This document shows positions 15,635 to 23,822 of a stretch of DNA of 58,403 nt, in pieces. The first letter of the stretch is position 1, and each line of letters starts with the position of its first letter. The position numbers and the translations under genes were made by a program. The notes under the pieces were generated by a model. That model ran no database searches. It was not told where the DNA came from and saw only the letters and a list, made by a program, of their open reading frames with translations. Origin of the DNA: JAUVUV01 sp964548275 (GTDB lineage Bacteria; Gemmatimonadota; Glassbacteria; GWA2-58-10); assembly GCA_964548275.1 (NCBI GenBank), contig CAZJQI010000028.1:1-58403 (forward strand), in the 5' to 3' direction.

Positions 15635-17149
15635 TCACGTAGTTTTTACGAGCTCCAAAATTGCGGCAACCACATCGGTGATATTCCGCTTGCCGTCATT
15701 GTTGAAATCAAGGCACGGATCGCTCGAGCCTGCCATGAGGCTGCGGATTATCTGGAGAACATCGGCCATGTCGAAATTGCCGTCCCCGTTGAAATCCCCC
15801 CTTGGTTCCATCATGCAGCCAGGTTCCTCATACAGAAGTACAGCAGCGGAGAAAGCAGGCATCTCGAGCGAGGTGACCGGGGTGTATTTCAGTCCCACCT
15901 TTTCCCTGCCGGTGTTCGGATCGACCCAGTATTCGCCTGTTGAGCCGTCATCCTCGGCCAGGTAGAAAGTGCCTCCCAGGTCAACCGATCTCGGGGTGCT
16001 GGTGGTCAACAGAACGAATCCTTTCTCGAACCTGCGGCGTAAGACGTTGCCCCATAACAGAGTGCTCATACTGACCCATTCATCCAGGTAGCGGCCCAGG
16101 TCGATCTCGAATTCCGGGTACCAGAGCGGTTTGCGGGACATGCCGAGAGAAAGCTCTGAGGGCCCGTACATGGAGAGATACATCCTGCCGTGATTGCAAA
16201 AAAGGTAGGTTCCGGCCAGCCACATCCGTTTCTGGGCCAGGCTCAGCTCGGGGTTCATGTCGTTCGAGCCGCCGAAATAGGCCTCGCCGTGGATGAAAAC
16301 ACCTTTTTTCTGGATCTCCACGGCTTTGGTCATCCCTGCGGTGGCGTCGCCGCTGCTGGACCAGTTGCCCCAGCTTTCCATCATTGCAGCGTGAAGGTAG
16401 TCGCCCAGCGAATAATGAGTGTTTGCCTGATTGGCCCAGGTGGTCTGAAGGTTATCGATATTCGGGAAAAAGTAGAAGCCTGCAGAATCAAGGCGCGTAT
16501 AAACGTACTGGCCGTATTCGTTGAGTTTCGGTATCCACTCAGAGACAGTCCGGTCTATGGGGTCCGAGAACAGGGGGTTGTCCGTGCGTCCGAAAATGGC
16601 AGCCACAGTGTAGGTGTCGGCAAAAACCCCGTCGCAGCCGTTTGCCCTCATCTCCTGGATACAACTGCTGACCCACCATTCGCGGAAACCCTCGTTGGTG
16701 ATATCCATCACGATACGCCGGCCTGCGTGAACCGTCCACTTGTCCCCGGAGTGTGTGAGAAACCAGTCAGGGTGTTCGCGAACCTGGCCCCAGTTGGAAT
16801 GCGGGCTGCGGTTGTAGGAAAACCAGTTGCCATTAAGGATCATGCCGTAGTCGGCAATCGAGTCCACGGTGATAGCGAGCTTGTAGTGCAGGTGAATGAA
16901 ATTCTCGTTGAACTGGCGGATACGGTCAATGTCCTCGCGCGGCATTTTCTGGCAGCCGACATAGTGAGTAGCCGCGAAACGAGCTTCATTATCGTTTAGG
17001 CCGCTGTGCAACTGGTCGGAGAACACGAAAACCGAACGGTGGTTCACAGAATCATACACTGTCTCAGGTAAAGGCCGCTGCGCGTAAAGCGCTGTGACCC
17101 AAATGGACAGTAAAATCAGTGTTGTAGCGAAAATGCGGGATAGCGGCAT
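15635..17149 (-). CDS. Putative glycoside hydrolase (GHL15-like) with C-terminal dockerin
   Basis: A 504-aa protein with a Sec signal (residues 1-23). Its central TIM-barrel-like domain resembles the hypothetical glycosyl hydrolase family GHL15; conserved-looking positions include VMDITNEGFREWW and GCDGVFADTY. The last 50 residues are a dockerin type I pair: GDFNGDGNFDMADVLQIIRS and LDFNNDGKRNITDVVAAIL. It should be exported and attached to a cohesin or the cell surface, but no cohesin is encoded nearby. The start ATG 17149 follows GAGGTAGG. It is probably co-transcribed with the DUF4091 gene downstream. Confidence 0.72.
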   Translation of the reverse strand: MPLSRIFATTLILLSIWVTALYAQRPLPETVYDSVNHRSVFVFSDQLHSGLNDNEARFAATHYVGCQKMPREDIDRIRQFNENFIHLHYKLAITVDSIADYGMILNGNWFSYNRSPHSNWGQVREHPDWFLTHSGDKWTVHAGRRIVMDITNEGFREWWVSSCIQEMRANGCDGVFADTYTVAAIFGRTDNPLFSDPIDRTVSEWIPKLNEYGQYVYTRLDSAGFYFFPNIDNLQTTWANQANTHYSLGDYLHAAMMESWGNWSSSGDATAGMTKAVEIQKKGVFIHGEAYFGGSNDMNPELSLAQKRMWLAGTYLFCNHGRMYLSMYGPSELSLGMSRKPLWYPEFEIDLGRYLDEWVSMSTLLWGNVLRRRFEKGFVLLTTSTPRSVDLGGTFYLAEDDGSTGEYWVDPNTGREKVGLKYTPVTSLEMPAFSAAVLLYEEPGCMMEPRGDFNGDGNFDMADVLQIIRSLMAGSSDPCLDFNNDGKRNITDVVAAILELVKTT

Positions 17150-17729
17150 TTTCGACCTACCTCAGAGTATGTGTCGGAAACGATTGATCTGCTAAAGATA
17201 AAAATAGCAGGCGAAGTTTAAAAATGAAATAAAATATTACGATCTTAAACAAAGTCTATCAACTTTAATATGGGGAATGTCAGATTAAAGGAATAGACGG
17301 CATCAGAAAAATGAACCGGACGATAATATTATGTGTCTAACTAGAAGAAAATAACTTTTGGTATGGGCTATATTCATAAATTATAAGGAGTCAGTAGTGT
17401 CCCAACGTCATAGCAGAAAATAAGCTTAACTGTAACTATATTAATAAGTTACAAGGCAATCAGACCTGTATCGACTTGAAAATGATTTTACAATATGATC
17501 TGTATTTTTGTATATTAGATGACAGCAATTCTATAGGTGTCAATTGGCTATTAATTCATAACCTCCTTAATAATAGACAGTTACAATCAAAGAATATAAA
17601 AAACCAAACTCTACTTTTTTGATCCAACTTTCTTTTGTAAAAAACGTTGGGACACTACTGATCCGATAATCAAAGTTAATTGATTTTTATACGTTTAATG
17701 CGTTTGCACCCTGCCCAAAGGAATCTAAA
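17150..17729. other. AT-rich intergenic region holding an inserted element
   Basis: A 580-bp non-coding, notably AT-rich stretch between the minus-strand glycosidase and the plus-strand RDD genes. It contains the 271-bp inverted-repeat element described separately. I see no RNA gene. Promoters for both flanking genes must lie here but none stands out. Confidence 0.5.
17391..17661. mobile_element. MITE-like element with 18-bp perfect terminal inverted repeats
   Basis: TCAGTAGTGTCCCAACGT at 17391-17408 is repeated exactly in inverted orientation at 17644-17661. The enclosed sequence is AT-rich, has no open frame and no transposase fragment I can recognise. The TAGTGTCCC end resembles those of several DDE insertion sequences, so this may be a non-autonomous derivative. 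No clear target duplication is visible. Confidence 0.7.
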
Positions 17730-18278
17730 ATGTTTCCGACAAAATGCGCTTCCATTTTCAGGCGCTTCGTTGCATTTTTAGTTGATACTGTGATTACAGG
17801 CTTAATCCCTTTGATTTCCTTTTTTAATTTAAGGTTTATGAATCATGGAAAATTTCTGGAGTTCTTGGATAGGCTCTTAATTCGATGGCCTGGTGTGGAA
17901 GACCCCGTAGTTTCGGACTTTATCTGGATGTTTATCTTGTTTATCTTGATTAATATTATCTATTATATTGTGTTAGAGGCCGGACGGCGCCAGGCTACTC
18001 CGGGAAAGATGATGATGGGAATTTTCGTGACCGATTACAATGGAAATCGGATAAGTTACCTGCGGGCGTTGGGAAGGAGTCTGGGCAGAATTCTTTCTAT
18101 GATTATTTGCTTCGTAGGCTACGTGATAGCTCTTCTAAATCTGCGCAACCAGGCCCTGCACGATTTGCTGGCCGGTACCCTGGTGCTCGAGGCGGATTAC
18201 GCCTCAGCTCGGGCCGGGGAAACCCCTGCTGCAGAGACAGAAGCCTCCATTGAGGATGATAGTTCTCCGGCCGAGTGA
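17730..18278 (+). CDS. RDD family membrane protein (1)
   Basis: A 182-aa inner-membrane protein of the RDD family (PF06271). The defining residues are present: RRFVAFLVDTVI (first Arg and Asp), RQATPGKMMMGIFV and QALHDLLAGTLVL (last Asp). Three to four transmembrane segments are expected. RDD proteins are of mixed function, some acting as Na+(Li+,K+)/H+ antiporters. AAAGGA precedes the ATG. It is a close paralogue of the next gene, 76 bp downstream. Confidence 0.88.
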   Translation: MFPTKCASIFRRFVAFLVDTVITGLIPLISFFNLRFMNHGKFLEFLDRLLIRWPGVEDPVVSDFIWMFILFILINIIYYIVLEAGRRQATPGKMMMGIFVTDYNGNRISYLRALGRSLGRILSMIICFVGYVIALLNLRNQALHDLLAGTLVLEADYASARAGETPAAETEASIEDDSSPAE

Positions 18279-18354
18279 AGACGGCTTTTGTTACCTATAG
18301 TTTTTTCCAGGATAAAAATTTCTGTAAAAGCCTAACTTCTCAAAGGAACCGACA

Positions 18355-18984
18355 ATGCTGCCGACCCGATACGCCTCCTTTTTCAAGCGCTTTATCGCCC
18401 ACCTGGTGGATGTCTTTCTCGCCAACCTGCTGACCGCTCTGTTGGTCATCCCGGTGGCACTGATGTTTGTCAGCGGGGGGATACTTTCCAGATTTCTTTT
18501 GCTCCAGCCGTGGGATCTCGGTTCAGGGACCGATCCCGAAGAAATTCTGGAGCTGATCGTTGAAATGATTCCCGTACCGTTTGTCGTGATGTGGATTGTA
18601 ATTTTCGCCTCCCTTTACTGGCTTTATTTCGCCATATTCGAAAGCAGCCCGCGCCAGGCCACCCCTGGCAAGATGATGCTGGGAATATTTGTCACAGACA
18701 TATACGGCAGGCGTATCTCGTTCCTGAGAGCGCTGGGCAGGACACTCGGCAAGGTGCTTTCGAAAGCTTTCTGCTACCTGGGCTACATCTTGGCGCTGTT
18801 TACAGACCGCAGCCAGGCTTTTCACGACCTGTTGGCGAATACCCTGGTGCTCGAGCCAGATTACATCCCTGCGCCGCCGATGGTCAGCCATCCACCCACA
18901 GGGACGGCAGGTCAGCCTGCCCCAGCAAGTGGAATCGAAAGTGGATCAGTGGAGCAAGAACAAGCTGGCGAAAAACCTGAATAG
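18355..18984 (+). CDS. RDD family membrane protein (2)
   Basis: A 209-aa paralogue of the preceding protein, with the same start (the residues PTRYASFFKRFIAHLVDV), the RQATPGKMMLGIFVTD block and QAFHDLLANTLVLEPDY. The two share the ending LVLE.DY and differ mainly in the loop after helix 1 and in the polar C-terminal tail. The tandem arrangement points to local duplication; the first copy is more AT-rich than the second. AAAGGA lies upstream of the ATG. Confidence 0.88.
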   Translation: MLPTRYASFFKRFIAHLVDVFLANLLTALLVIPVALMFVSGGILSRFLLLQPWDLGSGTDPEEILELIVEMIPVPFVVMWIVIFASLYWLYFAIFESSPRQATPGKMMLGIFVTDIYGRRISFLRALGRTLGKVLSKAFCYLGYILALFTDRSQAFHDLLANTLVLEPDYIPAPPMVSHPPTGTAGQPAPASGIESGSVEQEQAGEKPE

Positions 18985-19073
18985 CGGCAATCTTTTTCCG
19001 GCTGGAAAAGTGGTGAAAGAAAGTCCGTTAAAATCTTAATTAGCTACCTGGTCTTAAATTTCCTGACCCTGGT

Positions 19074-20186
19074 TCATATCAAATTATCCACCGGCACATA
19101 CTCCAGGCCTAAAGCCTCGGCAACTCCTTTGTACGTGATTTTGCCCCTGACCACGTTGGCCCCCATCCTGATCTCCTGATTCTCCTTGATCGCTTTTTTC
19201 CATCCCTTGTTCGCTATTTCCACAGCATAGGGCAGGGTGGCGTTTGTCAGGGCGATTGTGGAGGTTTTGGCAACCGCTCCAGGCATGTTGCTCACACAGT
19301 AATGCACCACACCGTGCACGGTATAGATCGGGTCGGCATGGGTGGTGGGTTTTGAGGTTTCAAAGCAGCCGCCCTGGTCAATAGCCACGTCCACCATTAC
19401 GGCGCCTTTTTTCATGGTTTTAAGCATATCCTGGGTAACAAGCCTGGGAGACTTGGCCCCGGGGATGAGAACTGCACCTACAACAACATCGGCCTCTTTG
19501 ATCAGCTTACGGATTGCCGCCGGGCTGGACATTATCAGAAAGCAATTTTTGGGCATTACCTCGCTGAGGTAGCGCAGGCGCTCGAGCCTGTTATCCAGCA
19601 GGTAAACCTTGGCGCCGAGTCCACAGGCCATTCTGGCCGCGTGGGTTCCCACAACCCCGCCGCCGATAACCAGAACCGTGCAGGGCTCCACCCCAGGCAC
19701 ACCACCCAGCAGCACCCCCTCGCCGTTGTTGGCCATCTCCAGATACTTGGCACCCTCCTGAATGGACATCCTTCCTGCCACCTCGCTCATCGGGATCAGC
19801 AGGGGCAGAGACCCGTCTTCCTTTTGAATGGTTTCGTAGGCTATGCAAACCGAACGGCTCTTGATCAAAGCTTTGGTGAGTTCCAGCGAGGCTGCCAGGT
19901 GAAGGTAGGTGAAAATAACCTGGTCCTCCCTGATAAGGGGATGTTCAGAGGGGAGGGGTTCCTTGACATGCATTACCATATTGGCGCGCTGGTATATTTC
20001 AGCAGGAGTATCTGTGATTTCAGCCCCGGCGTTGAGATAGGCATTGTCCCGGAAACCGCTGCTTGTGCCTGCGTTTTTTTCCACCAGAACAGTGTGCCCG
20101 TTTTGTTTCAAGACTTCCACTCCTGACGGAGTCATGGCAACCCGGTTTTCCTCCAGCTTGATCTCCTTTAAAGTCCCTATAATCAT
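19074..20186 (-). CDS. ald: Alanine dehydrogenase
   Basis: A 370-aa enzyme catalysing L-alanine + NAD+ + H2O to pyruvate + NH4+ + NADH. The family signature GTLKEIKLEENRVAMTP opens the protein. YLHLAAS carries the catalytic histidine. The Rossmann motif GGGVVGTHAARMACGLGAKV is followed by the acidic residue in LLDNR that selects NAD. VDVAIDQGGCFETSKPTTH is the typical late segment. The start ATG 20186 follows GGAGG; five extra residues upstream in frame are less likely. Length is normal for the family. It is divergent from the aminotransferase gene, and the two may interconvert alanine and pyruvate together. Confidence 0.96.
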   Translation of the reverse strand: MIIGTLKEIKLEENRVAMTPSGVEVLKQNGHTVLVEKNAGTSSGFRDNAYLNAGAEITDTPAEIYQRANMVMHVKEPLPSEHPLIREDQVIFTYLHLAASLELTKALIKSRSVCIAYETIQKEDGSLPLLIPMSEVAGRMSIQEGAKYLEMANNGEGVLLGGVPGVEPCTVLVIGGGVVGTHAARMACGLGAKVYLLDNRLERLRYLSEVMPKNCFLIMSSPAAIRKLIKEADVVVGAVLIPGAKSPRLVTQDMLKTMKKGAVMVDVAIDQGGCFETSKPTTHADPIYTVHGVVHYCVSNMPGAVAKTSTIALTNATLPYAVEIANKGWKKAIKENQEIRMGANVVRGKITYKGVAEALGLEYVPVDNLI

Positions 20187-20476
20187 TTTAAACCTCCGCA
20201 ATTTATTTTTTATATTGAATTAACTCGTTTTTGTCTGATATCCTGATTGAAAGAAAGATTATTTTTCTGTGGTTGCCTGGATCGCAGCGGCTTGCCGTAA
20301 GGCGCTCAGATTGATGCAATTCAGCCGGGGATTTCGTCCATAAACCTGAAAACCTGAGTTTCAATTACAATAAACTTGTTGAAATGATTTTTATGCGCTA
20401 AATTCTACAGCTTCTTAGTAAGAGAGTCAATAGATATAGGCTTTAGGAAGTATTTATCAGGCCGGAGTTAATCCCA

Positions 20477-21790
20477 ATGCGCTGCAACATAGTACACCCC
20501 CAGGCGGACGAGCTGGTTTATGAGATCAGGAAAGTTGTGCTCAGCGCGAACCGGATGAAAAAGGCCGGTCTGGAAATCACCTGGGAGAACATCGGCGACC
20601 CGGTGGCCAAGGGTGAAGAAGTGCCGGATTGGATAGTGGAGCATCTGGATGCTGTGATCAAAGATATCCGGACCTGGGCTTACAGCCCTACTAAGGGAAT
20701 TAACGAAGCTCGGGAGTTCGTGGCCAGGATGACAAATGAGCGCGGAGGGGTGCAGATCACACCGGAGGCAGTGTATTTTTACAACGGTCTGGGTGATGCT
20801 GTCAGCAAGCTTTACAGATACCTGGACAGCCAGGCGCGGGTGCTTTGCCCTTCCCCGTGCTACCCGATTCATGCAACCCAGGAATGGTTCCACGCCGGAT
20901 CAGGTGCCCGGCAAATGCTTTACCGGCTCGATCCGGCCAACAGCTGGCTGCCCGATATCGAGGAGATCCGCGCCACAGTCAAGAAAAACTCCAAAATAGC
21001 GGGTATTATGCTGATCAACCCCGACAATCCCACGGGCACGGTCTGGCCGGGTGAACTTGTAGCCGAAGTGGTGGAAATCGCCGGAGAGTACGGCCTGTTC
21101 GTAGTCGCGGATGAGATTTACCATCGCCTGACTTACAGCGGTGCGCAGACTGTTCTGCTTTCAGATGTTATCGGCAAAGTGCCCGGCATTTCTCTCAAGG
21201 GAATCAGCAAGGAATACCCCTGGCCTGGATCGCGCTGCGGCTGGATGGAAATCTACAACGAGGATGATTCCCCCCAGTTCAAGCGCTACGCACAGAGCCT
21301 TTTTGATGCGAAAATGCTCGAGGTCTGCTCAACGACCCATCCCCAGATGACAATTCCCAGGGTGATGGCCGACCGGCGCTACCCGGAGCACTTGAAAAAG
21401 CGCTGTGAGACCTACCACAAGCGTGCCGGAGAATTCTACGACACGTTCAAGGATCTGGAGGGGGTGCTGGTGGCCCGGCCCAACGGGGCTTTTTACGCTT
21501 CGGTTGTTTTCAAAGATGGCCTTCTTAACCACCGCCAGAGCCTGAAAGTGGATAATCCTCAGGCGCACGAGGTACTGGTGGATGCTCTGAAGGAGAAAAA
21601 CTTGAGCCCGGACAAGCGCCTGGTGCTGTATCTTCTGGCTGCCACCGGTATCTGCTTTGTGCCGATGACTGGTTTCAGCAGCGATCTGCAGGGTTTCCGG
21701 ATGACCCTGCTGGAGAGCGACGACAGCAAGCGGGCCTGGATTTTAGCCACACTGCGGGAGAAAGTGGTCGAGTATCTGGGGTCGGGGTAA
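20477..21790 (+). CDS. PLP-dependent aminotransferase, class I/II
   Basis: A 437-aa fold-type I aminotransferase. The PLP lysine is Lys245 in KGISKEYPWPGSRCGW; NPDNPTGTVW and VVADEIYHRL supply the pyridine-binding Asn and Asp, and RMTLLES near the end the carboxylate-binding Arg. The segment order and the WENIGDPV opening resemble alanine/aspartate aminotransferases of the AlaA or tyrosine-like group. Located divergently from ald across a 290-bp spacer, which holds an AT-rich promoter region (TTGAAA near 20377). The amino-acid donor cannot be fixed from sequence. Confidence 0.9.
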   Translation: MRCNIVHPQADELVYEIRKVVLSANRMKKAGLEITWENIGDPVAKGEEVPDWIVEHLDAVIKDIRTWAYSPTKGINEAREFVARMTNERGGVQITPEAVYFYNGLGDAVSKLYRYLDSQARVLCPSPCYPIHATQEWFHAGSGARQMLYRLDPANSWLPDIEEIRATVKKNSKIAGIMLINPDNPTGTVWPGELVAEVVEIAGEYGLFVVADEIYHRLTYSGAQTVLLSDVIGKVPGISLKGISKEYPWPGSRCGWMEIYNEDDSPQFKRYAQSLFDAKMLEVCSTTHPQMTIPRVMADRRYPEHLKKRCETYHKRAGEFYDTFKDLEGVLVARPNGAFYASVVFKDGLLNHRQSLKVDNPQAHEVLVDALKEKNLSPDKRLVLYLLAATGICFVPMTGFSSDLQGFRMTLLESDDSKRAWILATLREKVVEYLGSG

Positions 21791-21852
21791 GAATTGTTGA
21801 TATGAACTTTGGCGAAAGAACGCAGCAAAGAAATGCTCCCGAACTTGTAAAT

Positions 21853-23484
21853 TTATTTAAATTCTCCGGTCAGTAGCTTTTCCTCCACCTCCCTAAATCT
21901 CTCCAGATACCCTCCCTCCCCGTGATACGCTTCCACGTCCTCTTTACGCGGTTCCATCGGTTTTTTCTGCCTGAGAAACGAGGCGCACCAGCTTCCCGGT
22001 TCCAGTTTCTCGCTCCGGGCCAGCAGCCAGGCGCAGGCCCCGGATACCGCAGCCCCCAGCGCCGCCCCGCCTGCCTCCACCGGAACCACTGTACGGTTCC
22101 AGATCGCCGCCACCCTGCGTAAAATTTCCGGGCTGCCTGCCGGGCCGCCGGTTACGTAGAGCAGGTCGCCCGGTGCCATGAAATGCCGCGAGTTGAGATA
22201 CACCGAGGCCAGGGTGGATTCGATTATCCCGGCATAGTCCGCGGCAAAATCTTTCCCATCATAGCCGATCCGCACAGGCTCGAACGCTTTCGATACAGGG
22301 AATGACTCAGCCTCGGCCTGCCAGAGAAATATCCTCCCCTGGTTTCCCGGGGAAGTTTCGGCAAGGGTTTTTTCGCCTGGAGCGTAGTCTTTCTTGGCCG
22401 GGCCGTGCTCTGCGCGCACTCCGTCCCAGCGAAGGGCGCCGTTGGTGCGGCAGCCGAAACAGAACGGGCGGTCCAGGGCGTCGTACATTGCATTGGCATA
22501 GCCCCGGCGGTCGAATGTTTTCCCGTCGGTTTCGACCATGATCACGAAACTTGTTCCCAGGCTCAGAAGAGAACCCTCCACCAGCACCTTGGTCTGCGGG
22601 TTGTCTCCGGAACCCACGGCCACAGCACAATCGGAGGAAAGGCCATAGCGCACGGTGAAATAAGGGGCAATCTTGCCGACAACTGCCAGGCCTGAGGCGA
22701 GGGCGGGGAGTTTCGCCGCCAGAGCTTCAGCCCCGCCCGGCATGCCGCTCGAAACCGCCTTGATCAGTTCTTTCGACCAGGTTCTGGCGCGGTAGTCCAT
22801 CAGCGAGGTGCCGCAGGCATTGCCGTAATCCAGCGGGATTTTTACCTTGCCGGCGAGAACGGCTGGAACCAGAGAGCTGATCTGGTGGATGATCTCTGTA
22901 TCCTCGTACTCGGCGGGATACCCGAGAGCTGTTTTGCGGATGCCGAAAGCGCTGAAACGAAGGGGGGCGTTCGAGCCGGTAAGCTCGATTATCGCTTCTT
23001 TCCCGCCTACAGCCTCCCTTACCATGGAGGCTTCATCTTGAGTGTTCGCAGTGCGCCAGATACGGGCGAAAGGCACGGCGAGGCCGGGTTCGAGCAGGCC
23101 GACAAGTTCCTCCCCTGCTGGAGGATCGTGCAGGTTTGTGAAACAACTTTCCGCCCCTCTGTTAAGCAGCACGTGGCCGTGCTGCTGGCCGCTGGTATTG
23201 ATCACCCGGATATCTTTCACGTCCAGTCCGAGGCTGGGAAAATCCCGGGAAAGATTGCGGAAGATTACATCCAGCGAGGAGAAAAACATAACCACAGGCT
23301 GTTTGGCCTCTCCCTTCTCTTGGGGAGGGAGAATGTAGTTGCTGTTAATTCCGAACTTACTCAATTGGCTTTCGGCCAGGTAATCCAGGCTCTTTTGGTA
23401 AACGATTTCCCTGTTGTCCAGATCGACCGCCACAGCGGTCAGGCTTTGTGTGCTCGAATCGAGCCCGAGGGCAAGTCTGGCCAT
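21853..23484 (-). CDS. FGGY-family sugar kinase, xylulokinase-like
   Basis: A 543-aa ATP-dependent carbohydrate kinase. The N-terminal phosphate loop GLDSSTQSLTAVAVD, the sugar-binding SGQQHGHV (SGQMHG in xylulokinase) and the C-terminal YVTGGPAGSPEILRRVAAIW are family hallmarks. The DYGNACGTSLMDYRARTW block is also typical of XylB. Start ATG 23484 has only a weak upstream purine run. It lies downstream of the xylose-isomerase-like gene on the same strand, separated by a palindromic repeat, so the pair fits an aldose to ketose to ketose-5-phosphate route. Whether the substrate is D-xylulose is open. Confidence 0.9.
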   Translation of the reverse strand: MARLALGLDSSTQSLTAVAVDLDNREIVYQKSLDYLAESQLSKFGINSNYILPPQEKGEAKQPVVMFFSSLDVIFRNLSRDFPSLGLDVKDIRVINTSGQQHGHVLLNRGAESCFTNLHDPPAGEELVGLLEPGLAVPFARIWRTANTQDEASMVREAVGGKEAIIELTGSNAPLRFSAFGIRKTALGYPAEYEDTEIIHQISSLVPAVLAGKVKIPLDYGNACGTSLMDYRARTWSKELIKAVSSGMPGGAEALAAKLPALASGLAVVGKIAPYFTVRYGLSSDCAVAVGSGDNPQTKVLVEGSLLSLGTSFVIMVETDGKTFDRRGYANAMYDALDRPFCFGCRTNGALRWDGVRAEHGPAKKDYAPGEKTLAETSPGNQGRIFLWQAEAESFPVSKAFEPVRIGYDGKDFAADYAGIIESTLASVYLNSRHFMAPGDLLYVTGGPAGSPEILRRVAAIWNRTVVPVEAGGAALGAAVSGACAWLLARSEKLEPGSWCASFLRQKKPMEPRKEDVEAYHGEGGYLERFREVEEKLLTGEFK

Positions 23485-23513
23485 GGTTTTTCCGAATGAT
23501 AGAAGAGGTTCTA

Positions 23514-23682
23514 ATCCGGATTATTTATAAATTAGTAAGATGTTATGTTTTCCCGGGGCCTGGGGGGCGGCGGCTGTGCGACTTGGGTCGCACAGCCGCC
23601 GCCCCCTCCCTCGGTGGCTGATAAAAATGTAAAAATAAGTGATTAGCCCTGTTAAGGTCTGGGTTTTATGAATAATTTAGGT
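23514..23682 (+). repeat. Modular palindromic repeat, complete copy B
   Basis: The element runs from TCCGGATTATTTATAAATT to ATGAATAATTTAGG. Its centre is a perfect 20-bp stem (23563-23582 with 23587-23606) closed by TTGG: an outer GGGGGCGGCGG arm plus an inner CTGTGCGAC hairpin. Conserved left (AGTAAGATGTTATGTTTTCC) and right (GGTGGCTGATAAAAATGT) flanks recur in copies A, C and D. The remainder of the 23485-23822 spacer is AT-rich with no gene. Confidence 0.88.
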
Positions 23683-23822
23683 AAAAAAGGACTTAGGAAT
23701 AATGTAGAAAAAATATAAAAGTTATTTAAGACATTGTAACAAAAGGACAAAGTGGCAGAAATCTTCACTTTACGTCTTTATGCCTCTGTCCCTATGTGCC
23801 TATGACACTTTGCCCCTTCAAG

